Assembly: GCA_003024985.2 (NCBI GenBank) | Contig: PXIH01S0011207.1 | Strand: one strand, 5' to 3' | Length of the DNA stretch: 10,303 nt | Source of the DNA: Euperipatoides rowelli | Lineage: Eukaryota > Onychophora > Udeonychophora > Euonychophora > Peripatopsidae | Shown here: positions 1-7,622 of the stretch, one piece after another | Position numbering within the stretch: the first letter of the stretch is position 1 | Layout of the letters: each line of letters opens with the position of its first letter | Program-made: the position numbers and the translations under genes | Notes under the pieces: model-generated | Databases searched by the model: none | The model's input: the letters and a program-made list of their open reading frames with translations, nothing else | Told to the model about the DNA's origin: nothing

Positions 1-355
1 GCATATAATACATTGAGATCATAGTAAAAAAATAATCAACTTCAAATGAACCATTATAAGTCTCTTGATCGCCTCCTGGGGTGGAGGAACTATAATTTTC
101 AGCCCCATCGTTACCCTCAGGAGGATACTAATCTTGGTCTAGGTTTCTCTTACCTATACGTTTTACTTTCTTTGCAACTTTCCAATAGTACAAACTCTGC
201 TCAGTAGGTATTCTCTGAGCCTTACCCTTCATATCGTAATGTTTCAGTGTGACATCTAAAGAAATTTTGCTGCCCTATTCTACAGTGTGGGCCACTATTA
301 GGGATCCACAAGAGAGGGCAGATGAGGAGGATACATTAGACTCACACCACATTTC
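1..355 (-). pseudogene. Decayed coding fragment, unrecognised protein, runs off the left edge
   Basis: Read on the minus strand from about 355 down to 1, one frame gives about 118 codons with only two stops, both TAG (277..275 and 130..128), and no frameshift. The composition is protein-like: a Ser-rich start, a middle segment containing LKHYDMKGKAQRIPTEQ and a following SLYYWKVAKKVKRIGKRN, then a Gly/Ser/Pro/Asp-rich tail. A pyrimidine-rich stretch ending in AG (minus strand, just above 355) could be a splice acceptor, so the frame may begin as an exon. The same frame can be read up to about 409 through one more stop (TAA, 358..356). I do not recognise the family. It could be a decayed host gene, a transposon protein or an old viral insertion. 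It shares low-coordinate frame and strand with the fragments at 2114-2287 and 2480-3496, which lie upstream in its reading direction. Confidence 0.5.
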
Positions 356-409
356 TTAAAAAATAGAAGAGTCATTGAATGGTGTAAATGCAGTATTCGT
401 CAATGCAAA

Positions 410-885
410 TTACTTTTAAAAATAACAAATCAACAACATAATCATACAATTTAGTTTAATAACATTTAATTTAATAAAATTAAATAACTTAGTAAATAAT
501 TAAAATATTTAATATATTTTATTTAGATAAAAATATCAACAATTTAGGTCATTAGCCTAATCTTAAAAGCCTATTCTACGTTACATTTTGTATAAAAACG
601 TTAATTTAATAAATTATATATATATAAGGAAACAAAACAATAAAATCAATTGGCCCTATCTAAGTAAATATTCTTCATTTGATATCCTTATATACACAAA
701 CAGTTATATTCTTCAAATAAAAAACAAAACAATGATAAACAATACTCACTACCCAAGGCCAAAGTAATGTAGTAGTCTACATTAATTGATTCCAACTATC
801 TTTTATCATAGGATTAAGCCAGTTGGCCCATAGTTGCTTATTTTATTTATTTAGTAGACGTTAGGGATCAGGGTAACGTTCAAGG
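410..885. other. AT-rich gene-free stretch
   Basis: Long A/T runs, a short (TA)n tract near 614-625 and no reading frame I can support on either strand. The last 30 bases (about 861-888) contain a degenerate TTAGGG/CAGGGTAA-type motif that reappears in the same orientation near 1786-1810, inside the neighbouring element. Confidence 0.6.
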
Positions 886-889
886 TTAA

Positions 890-973
890 AGTGGTTTATC
901 AATGCCTATTTCAACTTCATTGATTTATGTGTATTTTGTAAAAAAAAAAATGCTTGTTTAATTAATCAATTTG
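890..973 (+). repeat. Left terminal inverted repeat of the TTAA element
   Basis: This is the left arm, starting AGTGG directly after TTAA. It contains an A11 run in the middle and ends with the conserved AATTAATCAATTTG block. It pairs with 2035-2113 on the other strand. Confidence 0.7.
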
Positions 974-1785
974 TTATATTCGGTCCAAAAATGCATCAAA
1001 ATTCTAATTTTAAGCCAATATGTATCAATTTATCAACCCTTCATATGACGAAGTTTGGCAGAAAAATCTCACGCCGATTCCAGTAATAGTAATAGTGTTT
1101 GACTGGTTGTCACACTAGAATAGGGGGCATTTCCTTTACAGACCAATCATAATGTAGATCAGTGATTCAAAGCTTTATTTATTATTTTTTATTTGCAGNC
1201 GGTGACTCGGTGGTTTTTATAAAAGTTAATCAAAACAAGCAGGCTGAAAATAAACCTTTAACAGTTTTTATTTGCATTAAAAAATATAATCTCTAAGAAT
1301 GTTTAAGAAATATTATTAAAAACTTTGGAAATAATAGTTAACATTTTGTTCTCATTGTGTCAAGTTAATAATAACGTACAAAAGCCGTCCGGTATTTTGA
1401 GGTATTTTTTTCTTCTTAAAATTGATTTCAACTTCAATCCCAAGAATTATCTCTAAATTTTGTGGATTTTATAATTTTATATTGATGCAAAGAAAGTAAC
1501 TTTTTCTCTGTTATTTATTTATTTATTTTCTTCAAAACTAAAATAATAACATTGGTTGACTATTTTTCTAAACAATAACATAATAAAGGACAGGAGACAA
1601 TAGAAAATGGAACCAATAAGTGACAATTATCGCATTTTTACAATCTGCGCATCTATTTCAGTCATATATGTCAAATGATTGGAAATATCTCAAAATTATC
1701 AAAATCAATCAAAAAAAGGATTATTTCGACTCTAGATTATAGGGTTCCCCTTCCAGCCTGATGTTTTAAATACGTATTAGGAGTT

Positions 1786-1813
1786 ACGGTTCAGGGTAAG
1801 GGTAAGGTTAGGA
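1786..1813 (+). repeat. Degenerate telomere-like motif run
   Basis: GGTTCAGGGTAAGGGTAAGG followed by TTAGGA is a degenerate G-rich run resembling TTAGGG-type repeats. A related run (ATCAGGGTAACGTTCAAGGT) lies at 867-886, about 923 bases upstream in the same orientation. The two surrounding stretches (about 800-888 and 1725-1813) show weak further similarity, so they may be diverged copies of one short dispersed repeat. Confidence 0.35.
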
Positions 1814-1898
1814 CTGTAAATAATAAAATAAAGCTGATATCCATTTACTTATTGTCACTTATTGGATCCAGGTTTTAGACTCTCATGTTATAACTAGC

Positions 1899-1913
1899 AT
1901 CTGGATTCCAGAT
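1899..1913. repeat. Perfect 15-base palindrome with one central base
   Basis: ATCTGGATTCCAGAT forms a 7-bp inverted repeat around a single central base. It lies inside the TTAA element and has no obvious role. Confidence 0.4.
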
Positions 1914-2034
1914 ATGCATTTTCCCCAGCGAGATTTTATCCTTTGGCTACGTCAAACTGATGTTAGCTCGCGGGTTTTATTTTTTTTAAACAACGTAGAA
2001 ACTTGCAAATTTTTATGTTTCAGTTTAAATTTTC

Positions 2035-2113
2035 CAAATTGATTAATTAAACAAATATTTTTAGGTAAAACTAAACATAAATCAATTTTTAAAAAAATCA
2101 TTGATAAACCACT
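2035..2113 (-). repeat. Right terminal inverted repeat of the TTAA element
   Basis: Inverted partner of 890-973, ending CCACT before the second TTAA. It is about five bases shorter than the left arm because of gaps in the A/T-rich middle; both ends of the arm are conserved. Confidence 0.7.
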
Positions 2114-2287
2114 TTAAGTCTGCAAACACATCTGGTAGATTAATCGTTCAGGTTCGGTTACTAGATCAAATGCCGCATTGACAAATACTGCAATTTCACC
2201 CATTGAATTTACATTGCTGGGATATATAGAACAATCTTTACAGTTCAGCCAAGTAATGTATGATTTTAATATTGTAATTGATGCCAT
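2114..2287 (-). pseudogene. Open coding-like fragment ended by the TTAA insertion site
   Basis: On the minus strand an ATG (2287..2285) opens 57 codons before a TAA (2116..2114). Its middle and end read like real protein (for example SMGEIAVFVNAAFDLVTEPE). The TAA is made from the TTAA target of the neighbouring element, so the frame most likely continued before insertion. Just above the ATG the minus strand reads TTTATAG then AACATGG, which could be a splice acceptor. It has the same frame phase as the last part of the 2480-3496 fragment, upstream of it in reading direction. I do not recognise the protein. The alternative is a chance open frame, since 57 codons is short, though codon composition is less A/T-biased than the flanks. 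Confidence 0.4.
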
Positions 2288-2479
2288 GTTCTATAAATCA
2301 CGTCATTCATTATGTTTTTAAAAAATAATAAACTGTGCCATCTAGTGCAGAAAATATTAATTAATTTACATGCATAACAAATTAAATAATACTCATGAAT
2401 AGAGAAATAGCATTCTAGCAAAGAGAAATCTATTGAAAAAGATTTTGCATATAGAATTAATAGGATAAGCAAAATTATA

Positions 2480-3496
2480 CTGGTAAATGCTGCACATGGA
2501 AATGGTAGGATACCCGGTCATTGAAAGACAGTATGTTTTATTTACAACAATCTGCCTGACAGCAGAAACATATTGCTCAAAGGAGAATCCATATGTGTGA
2601 GGAGTAACCTAAAATGTGGACTGGAGATAACTCTCCAATTCAGCCATCTTGCCCTTGATCATTTCCTTGTCTACCTCAGTTGTTGGTGATATTTCCATTT
2701 GACATTTACACTTTTTGAACCAGGTGCCTAGGGGGATCATGTTGGAATTTATTGGAGTCTATTTTTACTGTCTTGTTTGTTAAGGTTAAACTGACCAATA
2801 GTAATGCCTTTCACACCATTGTAATTTGCAGAGGAGGAAGAATCTCCTCATTCAAATATTTTAAGGAATACTTCAATCTTACGATTAATAGTTCTAACAA
2901 TAGTGTTGGCAGAGTCATCTGCAATGACATCATTTGGTAAAGAAAACAAAAGCTTAGTATGCAACATTGGTAGATCTTTTAATGGAGGGACGATCTAATA
3001 TTGATTCTTCTTGTCCGAGGACTACTTCTATATGTAACACTATTGGCAAAAGGCCAGTGGATTTCAATGAATCAGCCTCAATCAGAGGCCAACAGGCATT
3101 TCTGTGCTAGAGGAAATAACTATATTCTTCTCCTCTGATTAAAGTATTTCAACATGTTTCCAAGCATCTTGATCCCTTATATTGTTATTGGAAAGTGATA
3201 GGTCCAGGTCTTCCTATCGATGGTATGCAAACATTACAGTCCCTGCCAAGTTATCATCAGATGAAGAAAACTCATTGCCAGCCAGATCATACCTAGTAAG
3301 AGACAGACCAGAAGTGCTGTCCGTGTGTATTACAGTTTGGTGTAGTTCTAGGATATTGGGAATTCTGACCAAATTATCCATACTGGCCACGAGGTCAAAT
3401 TCTGCATTCCTCATAGACAGCCTAGGACTACAGTTAAAAAGAGGGAGTGGATCTGTCACCAGGAAAGGGGACTAACATATGGGAGTTATCAGTCAT
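2480..3496 (-). pseudogene. Decayed, frame-alternating coding region of an unrecognised protein
   Basis: Minus-strand coding-like sequence begins at an ATG (3496..3494, MTDNSHMLVPFPGD) and alternates between two frames: first about 3496-3455, then the other frame 3459-3090 (includes RIPNILELHQTVIHTDS and LSLTRYDLAGNEF), back at 3088-2957 (STGLLPIVLHIEVVLGQEES), over again at about 2990-2752 (LFSLPNDVIADDSANTIVRT), and back at 2758-2480 (PLGTWFKKCKCQMEI; FSFEQYVSAVRQIVVNKTY). In-frame stops lie at 3216..3214, 3141..3139, 2850..2848 and 2611..2609. Four net frame switches plus four stops indicate a dead copy. Several hundred codons of hydrophilic, mixed composition are hard to explain by chance in such AT-rich DNA. 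No domain recognised; a lost gene, a transposon protein or an endogenous viral remnant are all possible. The plus-strand open frames at 2752-2940 and 3182-3475 are antisense shadows. Confidence 0.55.
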
Positions 3497-3499
3497 CTT

Positions 3500-4136
3500 T
3501 ATTTTAATGACTGAACAGTAGAGTCCATATTGGAAAATTGAGCAGAAGTTAGTTAATTGAAAATGAAATAGTAACTTATCCCTAATGACCAAAAAAGGGT
3601 GTTTCCACAATAGTATTTTAAGGAAATAGATACAAAAATGTTATGCCTAAGTTATACAGTGAAATTTATCAATAATTTCTGATAGTAAATCAAGTGATAT
3701 TAAAAAAAATAAATCAAAGTAGGCCTACTGTTGGCTATTGAAAGGAATTGTTTACATGCCAGAATCTTGACATTTGATAGAATTAGGATTTTTATTGATT
3801 TTTTTTTTGTAAATTAAAAATTAACAGTCCTGTAAAGTTACTATCAATTCTAATAAGTAGTAAAAAAGATAAGCTCTAAAAAATGCGGATTTAGCCTACT
3901 GTAATTGCTTTGGGTAAACAATGTTAAAAATTTCCATTATTTCCTATGTTAATATTTTAAGATTCTCTCAATTTTAACAAATTTAAAGAAAATTTCAAAT
4001 TTCTGAAAAATCTGATTATGTTTTGGAAAGCTAAATCAATTTGCAATTTAATTGTCGATTCAATTATTCTAAGGGAAAAAGAAATCTGAAAGTGCCTGTG
4101 TAGATTAATATATCCAGCCCATGTTAAAGACTGCTA
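3500..4136. other. AT-rich stretch without recognisable gene
   Basis: This stretch contains A- and T-runs (for example T10 near 3800) and no reading frame that looks like protein on either strand. No repeat structure was noticed beyond low complexity. Confidence 0.55.
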
Positions 4137-4328
4137 TGCCGTCAAATTTTCTAAAACTAAAAACACTTTGCAAAAGACAAAAATGTGATGGGTAAACGTA
4201 ATGGTTTTCTGAAATTTCTTATTGAAGGCATTCAGCACTCTATTGTACGGTTCCATTGCATTATACACTATGAAGTTTGAGCTTGAAAGTAAGTATGAAG
4301 TCATTTGAAAGTGTACTCTCGGTGGTAA
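4137..4328 (-). pseudogene. Short coding-like fragment, possibly from a hAT-like transposase
   Basis: An uninterrupted 64-codon minus-strand frame lies between two TAG codons (4331..4329 and 4136..4134). It contains FIVYNAMEPYNRVLNAFNKK followed by a hydrophobic stretch with a His pair. The arrangement (an aromatic/Asn-Pro-Tyr-Asn block, then FxKKFQ, then a His near a Leu/Val/Phe-rich helix) loosely resembles the C-terminal half of hAT-family and related domesticated proteins, where a phenylalanine-glutamine segment is followed by a histidine about ten residues on. That resemblance is from memory and weak. It could equally be a chance frame. No start or neighbours with the same identity can be seen. 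Confidence 0.25.
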
Positions 4329-4543
4329 CTAAATTGTGAACATTATATCTGCATATGCTCTAAATTATTGCCAATTCTAGAAGATATTAGACATGAGATG
4401 GATTTCAATATGGTGGACTTTTTATGTACAATAATAAAAAATAACTTTTGGTCATGATGTCTGTCACGCTGCTCGGCTATCTTCGGTAAGCCAATGATGC
4501 CAAAGATGTTTTTTCTCTATTTTCTGTCCATAGATGTCACTGT

Positions 4544-4626
4544 ATCCATCATTTTTGATGGGCTTTTAAGTTGCTGTTAAAGCAAGCTAAAAAGGAATAA
4601 ATCCGTCATTTTTGAAGGGCTTTTAA
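4544..4626 (+). repeat. Interspersed 26-bp direct repeat, two good copies
   Basis: Copies at 4544-4569 and 4601-4626 agree at 24 of 26 positions (core TCATTTTTGA, then GGGCTTTTAA) and start 57 bases apart. A degenerate third copy (ATCCATAATGTTCATTGGCT) begins at 4635. Function unknown. Confidence 0.6.
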
Positions 4627-4662
4627 ACTAGTGTATCCATAATGTTCATTGGCTGAGTCGTG

Positions 4663-4715
4663 GTGGCACACTAGACATTTGAAAGTAATAAACCAAACTT
4701 CAAGTGGCACACTAG
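4663..4715 (+). repeat. 12-bp direct repeat GTGGCACACTAG, two copies
   Basis: Identical copies occur at 4663-4674 and 4704-4715, 41 bases apart. Between them TTGAAAGT and ACTTCAA form a short imperfect inverted repeat. This may be the edge of a small mobile element, but I cannot define ends. Confidence 0.4.
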
Positions 4716-4737
4716 TCAGAAAAGGTTTGCCATTTCT

Positions 4738-4752
4738 GGGTTAGGGTTAGGG
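4738..4752 (+). repeat. Short interstitial telomere-type run, GGGTTAGGGTTAGGG
   Basis: This is a 15-base run of the TTAGGG repeat used by many metazoan telomeres. It is too short to be telomeric itself and is followed by a diverged GTCAGTATCAGG. Such runs often sit inside dispersed repeats. Confidence 0.6.
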
Positions 4753-5073
4753 TCAGTATCAGGAAAAAAAAACTATCCTACATCCAGACTCAAGGTTGAA
4801 GTCTGACTGGGTAACTGACAGAATCAGTAGGCCCTTCAAGATGGATTGCAAGAAATCCAAGTCTTTTAATTAATAGTTTGTGGGTAAATAAAGGTGAGAG
4901 TTCACTGAAAAAGTCCAGTAGACTATAAATAAGAAATATGATTGAATTAAACTTGTATTTGCACTGGAGTTCAGACAGTAGAACACAAAATTAATAGAAA
5001 AATAAAGTATATTACAACTAAAGAAAACAATATAATAATCATGTCCCATACTCACCCAATATTTGCAGGTAGT
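4753..5073. other. Gene-free AT-rich stretch before the tandem array
   Basis: Only low-complexity AT-rich sequence is visible. A 61-codon minus-strand open frame here is Phe/Tyr/Asn/Ser-rich, as expected from AT-rich noise, and is not called as a gene. Confidence 0.5.
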
Positions 5074-5285
5074 GGTGGTCCAGTGAGATGAGCTAGGCTA
5101 GCTCAATGCTGCCATGACATGGGTGTGGTGGTCCAGTGGGATGAGCTAGGCTAGCTCAATGCTGCCATGACATGGGTGTGGTGGTCCAGTGGGATGAGCT
5201 GGGCTACCTCAATGCTACCATGACATGTGAGGGGTGGTCCAGTGAGATGAGCTAATCTACCTCAATGCTGCCCTGACATATACTG
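5074..5285 (+). repeat. Tandem array of four 53-bp units
   Basis: Units start at 5074, 5127, 5180 and 5233, each with GGTGGTCCAGTG near its start and CAATGCTGCCATGACATG near its end. The first two are nearly identical, the third has a few substitutions, and the fourth is the most diverged. In units 1 and 2 GAGCTA-GGC-TAGCTC forms a perfect 6-bp hairpin that is lost in the later ones. Each unit carries TGGTCCAGTG(G/A), which fits the RNA polymerase III A-box pattern. Confidence 0.85.
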
Positions 5286-5339
5286 TGAGACAGGGTTCAA
5301 GTTTCACGGGTTCAACCCAAAATTTTGGATATTTTTTTT
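5233..5339 (+). mobile_element. tRNA-derived SINE-like unit (A-box, B-box-like, T8)
   Basis: The last tandem unit begins with an A-box-like TGGTCCAGTGA. About 58 bases after it comes GGTTCAAGTTT (5294-5304), matching the first seven positions of the B-box consensus, then a second candidate GGTTCAACCC (5309-5318), and finally a T8 tract (5332-5339) that could terminate polymerase III. The A-to-B spacing suits a SINE head derived from a tRNA with a long variable arm. It is not a working tRNA: no acceptor pairing or proper anticodon stem can be drawn. No poly-A tail or target duplication could be fixed, so the 3' end is uncertain. Known biology: SINE heads keep A and B boxes. Inference: this is a degraded SINE whose 5' part was tandemly amplified. 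Confidence 0.45.
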
Positions 5340-5394
5340 CACAATATATTTTAAACTACTGAATTTTTCATCCTAGGTTGATCATGATCACAGC

Positions 5395-7038
5395 TTAGGC
5401 TGATCTTAGGAGCTTGCTTGATGTGTGACCAAAGGAAAAATATGGCTGCCATCCTTAGAAAAAGACTCGAGAAACTTGTAAATTGACATATATGTGATTA
5501 GTTTGAAATGAAAAAATAATATGTAAGGTATATATGTAAATAAAAAATCAACCGATGCTCTTCACCTAAGGCTTTAACTACATGCATGATATACCAAAAA
5601 TTATATACTCCTTCATTTGCCTTTTAGTATGACTTTATCAAGAATCAACCTGCATGTGTAAATCAGCATTGTTATTTTAATTAGATCTTGAATTATTCCT
5701 GGATTTTGTTTAGAGACATAGAATTGTAGGATTCTATTTGCTCATGTTAGCCATCTTGAAATATGAAGGGCTCCTGGGGATCCAGTAGCCAATTGTTGTG
5801 AAGTGTGACTAGATTCTATGCTAACACACATCTCGTACAAATATTTCTGGTCGTTGCTGAAATTATTTAGAATATTGGCTGGAACTTCTTCAAAGTTACC
5901 CTTCACAGGAGTATAATCAACTATTTCTAATTGGGTCAAATCCTCTTTGAGTTTATTTCCCACAGAACCTTTGAAAGTATTTGGTCCTGAAGTTTTTCCA
6001 TTAATTGTTTCAAATACATGCCTGAAGGGCAGTTTGTTTAAATGCAAAATGTAAATCAGCCGCTGTACTGATCTATTCAAATGTATTTTAATCAATTTTA
6101 TCACCCTGTCAATCTTGCCAGTATTCACTGGTGTACCCCCACATTACAAAGTTGTTATGGATTCCTTGCTATCGGAATTGACTTTGAAAGTTATTAATTC
6201 ATCTGAAATACAATGAGAACTTCCATTATCTGGAGATAAATTACATAATAATCATCATACACCATTCCCATATTTATCATAGTTTTATCTTTTATATCAT
6301 CAAACCCAATGCATTCAATCTGCATGTTCTCTATTTTTACTTTTATTCTGTTCTTTTCTCCAACATACCTTCCTTCACTTTCCATTTTTTTCGATCCAAC
6401 ATATTTGTTTTGTCTAATATTCCCACATCTCAGTGAGCTGCATTTACTATATCTGCAGTAGCCTTGTAATATACATGGTGTCTGTCTACTGTTATTATCA
6501 TAAATTCTATTTTAATGGTTTTACCTAAGCTTGAAATCCGGAACAAACTCTGTTACCTCACTGTCATTATCCACGAATTCTCCTTTTATAGTATTTAAAT
6601 GGATGTGTACGCTAATTGAGATGTCATTCATATCTTAGTTAACTGAATTCTATTTTCTAACCCTTGCAATCTATCAGGAGTTCTCTTTCTTGCAGAAGTC
6701 AATTGAACCTAATTGATTTTTTCTTAATTTTTGCCACACAAAAGACTTCCATTCCATTCCTGGAATATGAATATTACATCTGCAAGCTAATCGATGTATT
6801 ATTTTATCGTAATGTTTACAAGTACTAACATCAAACTATTCATTGAATTATTCCACCTTCTGCTAGAAACCATTGTATCTTTTTTAACGTTATTTTATTT
6901 AATTTTCTGCAGATTCAATCAATCGCTCATCTTATAAGACTATTCCTTCAAATCCTAAACGTGGAAATGAAAATTGATCCCAAATTTCTATTACATCCTT
7001 AGACAGAATTCTATAACACTCTTTAAACCAAGCACACA
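5395..7038 (-). pseudogene. Decayed copy of an uncharacterised repetitive invertebrate protein family, possibly transposase-related
   Basis: Minus-strand protein-like sequence runs the whole length with stops and frame changes. In reading order: ECYRILSKDVIEIWDQFSF (about 7020-6960); a Cys/His-containing part with CKHYDKIIHRLACRC and GMEWKSFVWQKLRK (about 6820-6730); an acidic part DNDSEVTEFVPDF (about 6570-6530); DRHHVYYKATADIVNAAH (stop 6432..6430); a one-base frameshift at a T7 run (6385-6391); FDDIKDKTM (about 6300); another shift near 6240; then a stop (6146..6144) and CGGTPVNTGKIDRVIK; LHLNKLPFRHVFETINGKTS with GPNTFKGSVG; SNDQKYLYEMCVSIESS; SPGALHISRWLT, a stop at 5744..5742, and ANRILQFYVSKQNP to 5615..5613. 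A weak SKDGSHIF remnant lies near 5445. From memory, proteins with FDGRKDKT, CDGTxVNTG, HxNELPLRHLF, DQxYLYEMC and RWLTTANRILRLY recur in many invertebrate genomes without a named function. Here the Asp of CDGT is Gly. Confidence 0.7.
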
Positions 7039-7328
7039 CTAGGAGGAAAAAACTACTTAGTTTTCATCTTGGCAGTTTTATTAATGATGCGATAGCTTTC
7101 GCTTTCGCAAGAGTAATCTGACACACAGTAGGATAATTTTTTTTTATTTGGAAGTTTTTGTCTTTGTGTGCCTACTCCTGTTGTCAAAATGGAGAGTGAC
7201 ATTCATTGACTACCACATTAATTTATTTGTATATTATTGAATTAATTATATATATATGCATGAAAATAAATAGATTTTTTTAATTTCCAAGCAGTGGTGA
7301 TTCAGTTTTAAATATTGTAGGCACTTAC
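7039..7328 (-). other. Candidate intron between the MADF-like exon and the downstream fossil
   Basis: On the minus strand the stretch starts GTAAGT (7328..7323) and ends TTTTTTCCTCCTAG (up to 7039), a strong donor and a pyrimidine-rich acceptor. Removing it would join the last exon base (phase 1, ...ACAACAG) to TGTGTGCTTGG in the frame that stays open afterwards. This is 290 bases of AT-rich sequence including a (TA)n tract near 7246-7257. It holds no gene. Confidence 0.4.
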
Positions 7329-7510
7329 CTGTTGTATTACATATGATATCTATGGCTTGCAGAATCGTCNTTTTTAATAAAATAAATAAATAGTGACTTG
7401 TCATGATATTCAGTTAGGTTCTGATTGTATAGACACGGGTATTTTTCTACTTCTTGAATTAATAGTTCCTCATTGTTCCAGTTTTTGTTGGCTCACTTAG
7501 TGGCAGCCAT
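7329..7510 (-). pseudogene. MADF-like exon with one stop and a frame break at an N
   Basis: An ATG (7510..7508) begins MAATK, then TGA (7495..7493), then NWNNEELLIQEVEKYPCLYN and a following EYHDK. Trp/Glu near the start, LI..V..YP.LY and Y.DK match the first half of MADF domains (Myb/SANT-like DNA-binding modules of transcription regulators). After an A/T-rich insertion-like stretch the frame must change by one base. The change coincides with the N at 7370, so it may be an assembly error. The second half reads TILQAIDIICNTTG and ends at a GTAAGT donor. It is either an exon of the gene whose remains lie at 5395-7038 or an independent piece. The TGA replaces what could have been TGG. A full MADF is about 80 residues, so the domain here is incomplete. 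Confidence 0.45.
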
Positions 7511-7597
7511 TTTTATTTTTTAGTATGTAAAGTCAAGTCATGTGTTCTCATCATTGGTGATTGGATGTGAATTTATACTTCAAAGAGAAAGGGTTCA

Positions 7598-7622
7598 AAA
7601 AGTAGACCAGAGGTCTACTTTT
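7598..7622. repeat. Perfect 11-bp stem, 3-base loop hairpin within a larger imperfect palindrome
   Basis: AAAAGTAGACC-AGA-GGTCTACTTTT is a perfect inverted repeat. Outside it, ACTTCAAAG (7578-7586) pairs with CTTTGAAGT further right (about 7643-7651), so the palindrome extends imperfectly over about 75 bases, with a second small hairpin (AAAGTGA...TTCACTTT) in its right arm. A 65-codon plus-strand open frame crosses it (7542-7739), but nothing in it looks like a known protein. Confidence 0.6.

Larger units (their letters stand above)
886..2117. mobile_element. Non-autonomous TIR DNA transposon on a TTAA site
   Basis: The outer copies of TTAA (886-889 and 2114-2117) flank inverted repeats at about 890-973 and 2035-2113. 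The outermost 15 bases, beginning AGTGGTTTATCAATG, match perfectly between the arms. Further in, TTGATTTATGT is shared, and the inner 20 bases (TTGTTTAATTAATCAATTTG) match perfectly again. The rest of the arms is A/T-rich and diverged by small indels. The interior is about 1.06 kb, AT-rich, has one N at 1199 and holds no usable reading frame, so mobilisation would need a transposase from elsewhere. A TTAA duplication is typical of piggyBac-type elements, but the termini do not begin with the usual CCC. Because TTAA contains TA, a TA-target element starting AAGTGG is equally compatible. Superfamily therefore left open. Confidence 0.7.

Noticed and set aside
1-355. Alternative genetic code reading TAG as an amino acid
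   Set aside because: The other fossils contain TAA and TGA stops and frameshifts, so simple decay explains the TAG codons.
2266-2472. 68-codon minus-strand open frame
   Set aside because: Very Leu/Ile/Tyr/Phe-rich, as expected from AT-rich noise; its frame differs from the better fragment at 2114-2287.
2752-2940. 62-codon plus-strand open frame
   Set aside because: It lies antisense to the 2480-3496 coding fossil, whose minus-strand frames are more protein-like.
3182-3475. 97-codon plus-strand open frame
   Set aside because: It overlaps the 81-codon minus-strand frame that fits with adjoining protein-like segments; no start context or domain supports the plus strand.
5074-5285. CRISPR array
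   Set aside because: The units abut without unique spacers and the context is eukaryotic; it is an ordinary tandem repeat.
5074-5320. Functional tRNA gene
   Set aside because: A- and B-box-like motifs are present, but no acceptor or anticodon stems pair.
6489-6524. Intron between the acidic segment and the following segment of the 5395-7038 fossil
   Set aside because: GTAAAA and a CAG are present, but the gap would be only 36 bases and would not restore the frame.
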